DNA of 64,000 nucleotides, from NCBI GenBank assembly GCA_033439685.1, contig JAUEDM010000007.1, positions 1,178,001-1,242,000 on the forward strand, read 5' to 3'. This DNA is from Apodospora peruviana (Eukaryota > Ascomycota > Sordariomycetes > Sordariales > Lasiosphaeriaceae). A program made the translations under genes and the position numbers. Shown here piece by piece: positions 57,416-64,000 of this stretch. Under the pieces are notes generated by a model that was not told the DNA's origin, ran no database searches, and was given only the letters and a program-made list of their open reading frames with translations. Within the stretch, counting starts at the first letter, position 1. Every line of letters starts with the position of its first letter.

Positions 57416-58561
57416 TTTTACATGACGATTTCCTTTCTTTCGTTTACTTCTTTTCGGGACGATGATGATGGTTATGGTGTATTCGGCGTGTTCCGGTGTT
57501 GGGGGGGTCGGCATCTGCCGCCCCCGTGCTCCTGTTGTTAGGTATTCTGCTGTATCTACTTATTTTTAGTCTTCTTGGTATCCCGCCACCGACCTCGGGA
57601 TGATGAATGAATGTGTGGTTGTAAGTTGTAAGCGTGCTGTGGAAAGGTTGATATTAGCACGTGGTTATCTTTTGATCTGGAGGCTGGTAGTTGTTAGATT
57701 CATCTTGGCACGAGGGATTTGAACTTTCACATCGTGGCTAGCCGCATACCTGCTCCGTCCTTGTAGTACCATACTACTACGAAAGCGGTGAAAACTACCG
57801 GTGTGCCTGGCACGCCTGGGTTAGGTAGGTGGTTCAAACTGGTCTACCTAGTATCTGTCTTGTCGTGTAGATCACGGTCAAACGTTGCCCCAGTGTATGC
57901 CTTGATTGGTTGCTACGCTGCAGCCCACTTCCCGCTCGGCACTTCTCGAATAGGAAGTTGGTGATGGCTCATTGCGGGGGCATATGCGTGTCTTACTCTG
58001 GCCCTGCAGTATCTACCGGACACTAGAAGCCTTCTTTATCTGGAGTAAAGATCGTTAGCCAGTAGATCTGCGAGATAAGAGCACGCATGCCCGCGCTGGA
58101 GGCTGCTTCTCCTTAGGGTAGGTACCTAAGGTAGGAAGAGTCGTACAGCTACTATGCCTTGGCGGTTAGCAACGCAGCGGAATCTGCCGTGGACAGATTG
58201 CAGATCGTTTTGTTGAAAGATTATGGGCAAATCAGCTTTCCCGGATTGTGCATAGTGGGCGAGTGGGTTTTGAGGGGAATTGCTGTTGTTTCGAAACACG
58301 GATTGCAACCGGGAATCGGAATGGCTGTCGGCCAATGAAGAGCCCAACGCGGGATGTACCCTGATCAATGTAGCGTGCCTGGGGAAGGTCTGGACTCAAG
58401 AACCGGAATCTTGGATGATATAACATGTATATTAAGGGGTATTTTTCTTTCTAAGGTTCTCTCGATATATATCTTCACCTCTTCACTTTGGCCCGGTTGC
58501 AGTTTTATCTCGACCAGATACCAGTCAGCACCAGAATCAGTTGGACGATCCATCGGTGACA
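57416..58561. other. Intergenic, no gene recognised
   Basis: About 1.1 kb without coding features; scattered GGTAGGTA-type motifs near 57825-57850 and 58115-58135. An AT-rich TATATAT element lies near 58465 upstream of the nuclease gene. Confidence 0.5.
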
Positions 58562-59365
58562 ATGAAGTCGACAATCATTGCTGTGCTTCTGGCAGCGGTT
58601 GCCAACAATGTTGGCGCCGCTCCCATGCCGATGCCCACCCCTGTAAGTGACGACACTGCTTTTACAAAACACACCAGGTCACTACAGTTGAGACTGACGT
58701 GAGCACAAAGCCTGGAATCCCGGCCGCTTCCACCGCAAAAACGCAGCTGGCCGCCTTGACGGTCAAAGCCTATGTGGACCCCGGTGGCTATAACCGCGAC
58801 CTGTTTCCCACGTGGATCACCATCAGTGGCACTTGCAACACCCGGTACTTATCTTCCTTGATCGCCATTCACATTGATATTGCTTACTAACTGAATAAAA
58901 AGGGAAACTGTCCTAAAACGTGACGGGACAAACGTCGTGACCGACTCGGCCTGCGCAGCGACCTCGGGCTCGTGGTTCAGCCCGTACGACGGGGCGACCT
59001 GGACTGCTGCCTCTGATGTCGATATCGACCATATGGTGCCGCTGAAGAATGCCTGGGTCGTAAGTTTACAATCATTCTATTTGACCAGTCATACGCTAAT
59101 AAACTTTCATCAGTCTGGTGCCAACGCGTGGACGACGGCCAAGCGCCAGCAGTTCGCCAACGACGTCACGCGCCCGCAGCTCTGGGCCGTCACGGACAAC
59201 GTCAACCAGTCCAAGGGCGATAAGAGCCCCGACGCGTGGAAGCCGCCGCTCACGAGCTTCTACTGCACCTATGCCAAGAGCTGGGTCCAGGTCAAGTACT
59301 ACTGGGCGTTGACCATCACGTCGGCCGAGAAGTCGACCCTGACGAGCATGTTGAACACGTGTTGA
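58562..59365 (+). CDS. Secreted HNH-type nuclease-like protein (DUF1524/GmrSD C-terminal fold)
   Basis: Four exons, 58562..58642, 58678..58844, 58903..59059, 59114..59365, 218 aa. Signal peptide MKSTIIAVLLAAVANNVGAA. The catalytic-type block DVDIDHMVPLKNAWVSGANA, split by the third intron, holds the DH of the beta-beta-metal finger; it is followed by KRQQFANDVTRPQLWAVTD, NVNQSKGDKSPDAWKPP, the conserved Asn and Lys-rich part of the HNH fold. Cysteines (CNTR, SACAA, FYCTYA, LNTC) may form disulfides, as fits secretion. Likely degrades nucleic acids outside the cell, for nutrients or against competitors; this is inferred. The second exon start (VTTVETDV) is the least certain splice. Confidence 0.87.
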
Positions 59366-59852
59366 CGATCTTGGAGATGAGCTGTGCAATTGGACATGGT
59401 AGCCTTGTACCTAGGTACCCGAGGTAGTGAATGGATTGTATAAACCTCACTGTCCCTGGCATAATATTAAAATGTGCCTATCAAAGGAACACAACGCTAT
59501 ATGTACTCTAACGTGAAGATACCGGGGGTGGCGGCCTTGCTCGCCTGACATCTCACGCGTTGATTAACTCCCTGGCTGGTATAGAATAAAACTTTGACAT
59601 ACAAAAACCCCAAAATCTTGCCACTGCTCCGTAAAAGCCCCTATCTAGGTAGGTGCTCTCCCAGTCACACCAGCCCATCACATCCATTTAAACGCCGGGT
59701 AATATCGAAACATCCCATCTGAAACATCCCATCCGAAACACTACTAATAGGTTCGATTATCGCTGTTAAATACAAGTATTAACTCTCTTTTGAACCCTGT
59801 TTTTCTAATTATTATCAGTCTCGGCCGCCCTCTGCTTTGCCCCGGACTATTT
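59366..59852. other. Convergent intergenic region
   Basis: 3' flanks of the nuclease and kelch genes; nothing recognised. Confidence 0.5.
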
Positions 59853-61875
59853 CTACTGATGTTGATGCGGCTGCGACGACGGCGGCGGCAGCACCCCCGA
59901 TGGCGGTGAAGTTGGCGAAGGCGACCAGTGCTGCTGTGGCACCAAATGACCAGAATCCAGCTCCGCCGCGTTGGCATTCTGGTCCGCCACAGGAACTTGC
60001 ATCTCGGCCGGCGGGACCCAAGCAACAGAATGGTCGTACTTCAGGTTTCCACCACCATTGTCTGCCGAGTCAAAGTAGGCATTATGGTGTGTCGACATCT
60101 CGACGGGCGGCACCGCCGGCGGTGTCATGACGTGATGTACCGTCGACGGTGTGTACGGCGAGTGGGTGGGAGTATGCGAGCCCAGCGTTGAACCACCCCA
60201 TGCTCCTGCTGTTGACCCCCCGGGTTGCTGATGTGCGGGCTCGCTGCCGCGCCGAGGCCCGGAGTAGTGGCTCTGCCGGCGGCGGATGTACAGACAACAA
60301 CCGGCCAGCAGGACGGCGATACCAGCAACGCTGCCGACCACTATCCCTGCGATGGCGCCGCCGCTCAGATGTGGGTCAGGCCCTGGTATCGTAGTATGAG
60401 TGGGAGTTGCCGTGGCGGTTGACACGTCCCGGGTCGCCGATCGCGTGTTGATCGTCGCTTTCCTGGTCATCAAGACAGAAAGATCGGGCGCATCGAACCC
60501 GGACACCGGGGCGGTGGTCTTGGCGCCGCCCGTTTCTGCGCCGCCGACCGCGGTCAGGATGTCGGTCGGCACGACGTACGACGTCAGGCTCGGCTGGTAC
60601 AGCGCCCAGATGGCCTTGTCGTCGTTCTGTTCGCCGAGGTTCATGTTGTGCTGGCCCCAGACCGAGTCGGCGTCGCACGAGTAGGTGGTGTCGTTGGAGT
60701 AGGTCCCGCCGATGACGACCATCTGCGCGTTGTTGACCACGTTGCAGGACATTCCTCTTTTCGGGTAGGCCCCCGTCACGTTGCTTCCTGGCGGGTAGGG
60801 GCCGCGGATCCATTGGAAGGAGGGGATCGAGAGGATATAGATGTCGTCGTAGCCGACTTTGTCTGGGGGGAAGCCCGCGCCACCGTAGATGTATCTAACA
60901 TTGTGTGTCAGTGTTACCGTCTCAGGTCGTGCAAAGGAGAGTCATGTGTGCCCTGACATGTTGTAACTCGACTGGTCCTGTGCCCACGTTGCTCCGCCGC
61001 AGAACAGCCGCCTGTCCTCCGGGGTGCGCCCCGTGGTCTTTTGTGTGTACCACTTCGTGTTGCCGATATCATAGATAAAGATCTTATCCAGCGGCTGCGC
61101 GTCAAACGTCCCGTTCCCTTTGTCCTGCCCGCCGCCAAAGTAGATCAGCATACCCGCATCGCCGATGGGCAGGAAGACCATTATCCCCTCGGCACGCTTG
61201 ATGTCGTCGGGGCCGGCGAGACTGCTGAACGAGTTGGTGTCCATCGTGTACTTGACCAGCCTGTTGGATGCGGTCGTGTTGTCGACCCAGCCGCCGTAAT
61301 AGAATGCCTCGCCCCTGAACGAGAGCGACACGCCGGCGCCGTAGCTGGTGGGCGTGATGGTCCCGCTCCCCGTGGGTGGTCCGAACGATACCCAGTTGTC
61401 CTCCAGAATATCGTAGCTGTAGAGGATGAAGGCTGCCTGAGAAGTCTGGTAGTAGTCCCCTCCGTAGAGATATAGTCTCTTGTTGACCGCATCCTCCCAC
61501 AAGATGCCGCCACTGACGCTCGGGATGGAGGCATTCTTGGACAGGCCGGCATGCTGCACGGGCATTCCATCTACCTGGTTGCCTAGGTCGCTGTACAGGA
61601 GAAACGGGTCTGCGGAAAGGGTGTCAGTCAGTCAATCAGTTAAGTAACTACAGGAAAAGGAATCGAAACTGACTGCTGAAATCCTGCGACTTGTCGGAAA
61701 AGGGCTTCCAGTTGACGAACCCTCCGTCGATGTAAAGCTTGTCGTCAACAACCGCCGTCTGATGACTAAATCGCCGGCAGAAGTCCTTGAGGGGATCATA
61801 CTGCGCGGTTGTTACTGCAGCGTAGTTGAGGAAGGTAAAAACAAAGAAAGGGACAACGGCCGTTTGCCACCACAT
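59853..61875 (-). CDS. Kelch-repeat single-pass membrane protein
   Basis: Three exons, complement(59853..60894, 60958..61609, 61674..61875), 631 aa; introns GTCAGT...CCGCAG and GTCAGG...GTTAG. The start MWWQTAVVPFFVFTFLNYAA gives a signal peptide; an ATG 48 nt upstream is also in frame. Kelch-like blocks follow: RRFSHQTAVVDDKLYIDGGF, KRLYLYGGDYYQ, GVSLSFRGEAFYYGGW, GMLIYFGGGQDKG, RRLFCGGATW, YIYGGAGFPPDK, QMVVIGGTYSND. After a Thr-rich stalk comes one membrane segment (GAIAGIVVGSVAGIAVLLAG) and a basic stop-transfer (YIRRRQ), then a Pro/His-rich cytosolic tail of about 150 residues. This layout, extracellular beta-propeller and internal tail, is common in Pezizomycotina; binding partners are unknown. 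Confidence 0.88.
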
Positions 61876-63095
61876 GATCGAAGCTTGTTCGAGTCGGACC
61901 GAGCTGGTGTTTTGGCGGAGCACCTATTGGCCGTCAAGAAAGCTGGCAGATCACCAGGGTAGCAACAGTCGCGATGTAACCATATAGTAGACTAGAAGAG
62001 GGTGTTGTCTGAGCAGGCAGTACTTTTAACTGGAATTAGAGGAGTGTATGTGGTCGCCGTAGAGTCTGTATCGCATCATCGGTTGAACATGATTTGGTTT
62101 GCGAAGGGAGAGAAAGAGAAACAAGAAGCGAAAAAGGTCCAAGTGAGATCCGAGAGCCCAAAGGAATATGGGGTTCGTCCGCTTTCCGAAGGATGGGCGC
62201 AGCCCAGACCATTCGTTCACCTAATCAGTCGAGCTGACAGGGGAATTTCGTAGATGGTCACAATCCTCGTTCGTGGCCATGCGGAAAGGGGTCAGTCGGC
62301 CCCCAACCGAGTCGATGTTGGCGGTCGCCTAGTAGGGCTGGGCCTCCACCGTTGACCATGGTTTCACTGAAGGGGTTTACACGTGCAGGAAAATTATCAT
62401 GGTCTTCGGTGGTGGCAGTGGTTAACCAGAGGATGGGACTTGCATTAGCACACATGCAACTGCCAACCCGTCAGCTTTTAGCTGGGGGCTGGCGATATGA
62501 AGCCATCCTCAAGGCGGACGCCCGCGCGTCGCCGATTCGACGGAACCCGCTGGGACTCCCGTCTCGCTGGAAACCACTGAATTGGGGAAGATAACAGCCC
62601 CCGGGAAGCGCAAGGAAGCTAAAACTGCGGTTGGAATGAGTTCAATTTTGTAGTCCGAGGACCTGGACAGTTGTGATGACACCTCGGACACTCAGCCACA
62701 TGTATTGGACAAGTCGGACTTTGGGACTGACATAAGATCGCACAAGAAAACGACATGAACCAGGCTACTTGAGTGATAATGATAACTCACTGTGCTTGCC
62801 ACCGCCTCACAGGACTGATCGTTTGGGATGTTCAGCCACCACCGTATCAGAAGGGCTGCGTGGCCTGGTGTGATTCGACCAGAGTAACACAAGCCACATA
62901 TCGGGGAGGATGCTGTTCTCAGATTGTTTGTGTGTGACTTGATTTTACCCAGCGGAGAAGTAGATTGTTTAGTACTTTTGACCAGAACCCTCAAGTGGTC
63001 CTATAGACCAGTAATCATGAAATCTGTCTCATATTTGCTTGTGGATGATACAGCAGGCAACCATTTCTCTCGACTAGTAAGTCCATGATTGTGAT
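61876..63095. other. Intergenic, no gene recognised
   Basis: About 1.2 kb with short ORFs (up to 100 codons) lacking features; the kelch promoter lies at the left end. Confidence 0.5.
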
Positions 63096-64000
63096 CTACA
63101 AAGGCTCCTCAATCCCGACAAGCCCAATCCTCAAGTAATTTCGTTCGCTTTCAACTTTCTTCACAAAACCCGGGGCCTTGATCTCGTCAATGTCCCAGTG
63201 GGCGGCAACCCACCGACCATGAAGGAACTTGGCGTCCTCAGTGGCGGTCCAGACCGCGAACTGGCCGGGAAGGGCAACTAAGGGCCGGAAAATGGTTTAC
63301 TTAGCAAGTTTCTTTCCGTGGCGGTTATGGGGTCGGAATGTCGACTTACCATCGTCCCAGTCATACACATCATCGGGAATGCCGGCGTCCTTGGCCGCCT
63401 CCGTGAGGATGGAGCCCGGGTGAAAGCTGACGATCTGGATCTTATCGGCGTCCGTGTCCTTGGCGATCTGCTGCATCACCAGGGTGCCGGCGTTCTTGGT
63501 GGTGGCATACATGGGAAACATGTGGGCGTCGGTCCAGAACCGGTGGACGGCCGAGCTGGACACGTTGACGATGTACTTTTTGACATCCATGTCAGTACAC
63601 CATTATTTGACCACGAAAAATGCTAACTGATATTGTGCAAACTCACCTTCTTCTTCGACTCGTCTCCCTGTTTTCCAAAACGCTGTGAGAAATCGACAAA
63701 GTGCCTGACGTTGATCTCGAACGGCTTCCAGGCCTCGTCGAGGCTCATGTCCAGGATGGGCTTCAACGCGCCCACCGCGGCGGCGCAGAGGACGAGCACG
63801 TCGACGGCGATGCCATTATTCTTGAGCTCGGTCCAGAGCCGTTCCGAGGCGACGGGGTCCGAGGCGTCGACGGACCTGCCGATGATGGATGTCGGCGAGC
63901 CGATGGCCTTTGCTTCGGCGTTCAGCTCGGATGCGGCCTCGGTGATAACATTCTCACGTCTGCCGATGATGATGACGCGAGCGGCGGACGCTTGCATGAA
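63096..64000 (-). CDS. Short-chain dehydrogenase/reductase (5' end cut by window edge)
   Basis: Visible exons: complement(63096..63277, 63350..63575, 63647..>64000). Introns are GTAAGT...CCTTAG and GTGAGT...AAAAG, both frame-keeping. Seen blocks: ARVIIIGRRENVI (second strand of the Rossmann fold), VDVLVLCAAAVGALKPILDM (NAG-like region, here CAA), KYIVNVSSSAVHRF (catalytic Ser) and the active-site YATTKNAGTLVM (Tyr-x3-Lys), then VSFHPGSILTEA. The N-terminal TGxxxGIG loop is beyond the window. It oxidises or reduces an unknown alcohol or carbonyl with NAD(P). The C-terminal WVAAHWDIDEIKAPGFVKK is typical of fungal SDRs of this group. Confidence 0.85.

Noticed and set aside
56414..57514. 366-codon leftward ORF
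   Set aside because: Antisense to the hydrolase tail; Arg/Leu-rich and without domains.
1..64000. tRNA, rRNA, CRISPR or complete transposon genes
   Set aside because: Scanned by eye for tRNA B-box-like motifs, repeat-spacer arrays and transposase/reverse-transcriptase motifs; none convincing. A tRNAscan and repeat search would be decisive.

Overview
The window is nuclear DNA of a filamentous ascomycete (Pezizomycotina, most probably Sordariomycetes; the class is an inference). The signs are short GT-AG introns of about 50-130 nt with CTNAY-like branch points, dense genes on both strands, a HET-domain gene relic, DUF3433, CE1, GH16 and CBM1 secretome genes, and repeats with C-to-T/G-to-A divergence like that left by repeat-induced point mutation (RIP). 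I place 21 gene models that read intact or run off the window edge. Two further models, a GH16 enzyme and an SDE3-like helicase, are broken by a single indel each. There are three clear multi-lesion pseudogenes (HET, NmrA-like, SRPK-like kinase) and two more decayed or doubtful coding stretches.

Layout. 0-7.5 kb: DUF3445 haem protein (-, cut by the left edge), HET pseudogene, gene-poor stretch, and a secreted Lys/Gly/Pro/Thr repeat protein. 7.7-15.8 kb: Dcr2-like phosphoesterase (-), CorA-like membrane protein (+), secreted FAD-linked oxidase (+), acyl-protein-thioesterase-like hydrolase (-). 16-21 kb: NAD(P)-dependent ketoreductase-like gene (-) and a fungal transcription-factor-like gene (+), divergent across a promoter with an internal direct duplication, then a repeat-rich stretch with a decayed gene. 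20.9-24.9 kb: kynureninase (-) and indoleamine 2,3-dioxygenase (+), divergent. 25-32 kb: large DUF3433 membrane protein (-), frameshifted GH16 (+), doubtful coding remnant (-). 33-40 kb: NmrA-like pseudogene, HPP membrane protein (+), MITE-like inverted repeat, degenerate SDE3/MOV10-type helicase (-). 40-51 kb: second secreted FAD oxidase (-), Q-rich CYSTM-like protein (-), O-fucosyltransferase-like type II membrane protein (-), Rrb1-like WD40 ribosome-assembly factor (+), CBM1 secreted protein (-), short orphan protein (-). 51-64 kb: SRPK-like kinase pseudogene, CE1 esterase (+), alpha/beta hydrolase with a long tail (+), secreted HNH nuclease (+), kelch-repeat membrane protein (-), SDR (-, cut by the right edge).

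How genes may work together. The IDO/kynureninase pair covers the first and the alanine-releasing steps of tryptophan-to-anthranilate/3-hydroxyanthranilate catabolism and shares one 836-bp intergenic promoter region. The ketoreductase/transcription-factor pair is also head-to-head. Several secreted proteins (GH16, CBM1, CE1, two FAD oxidases) fit plant-biomass or cell-wall work but are not in one cluster. No CRISPR, complete transposon, rRNA or tRNA gene was recognised by eye. The many single-base frameshifts could be real decay or homopolymer indel errors; genes with only one lesion (GH16, helicase) need read-level checking.
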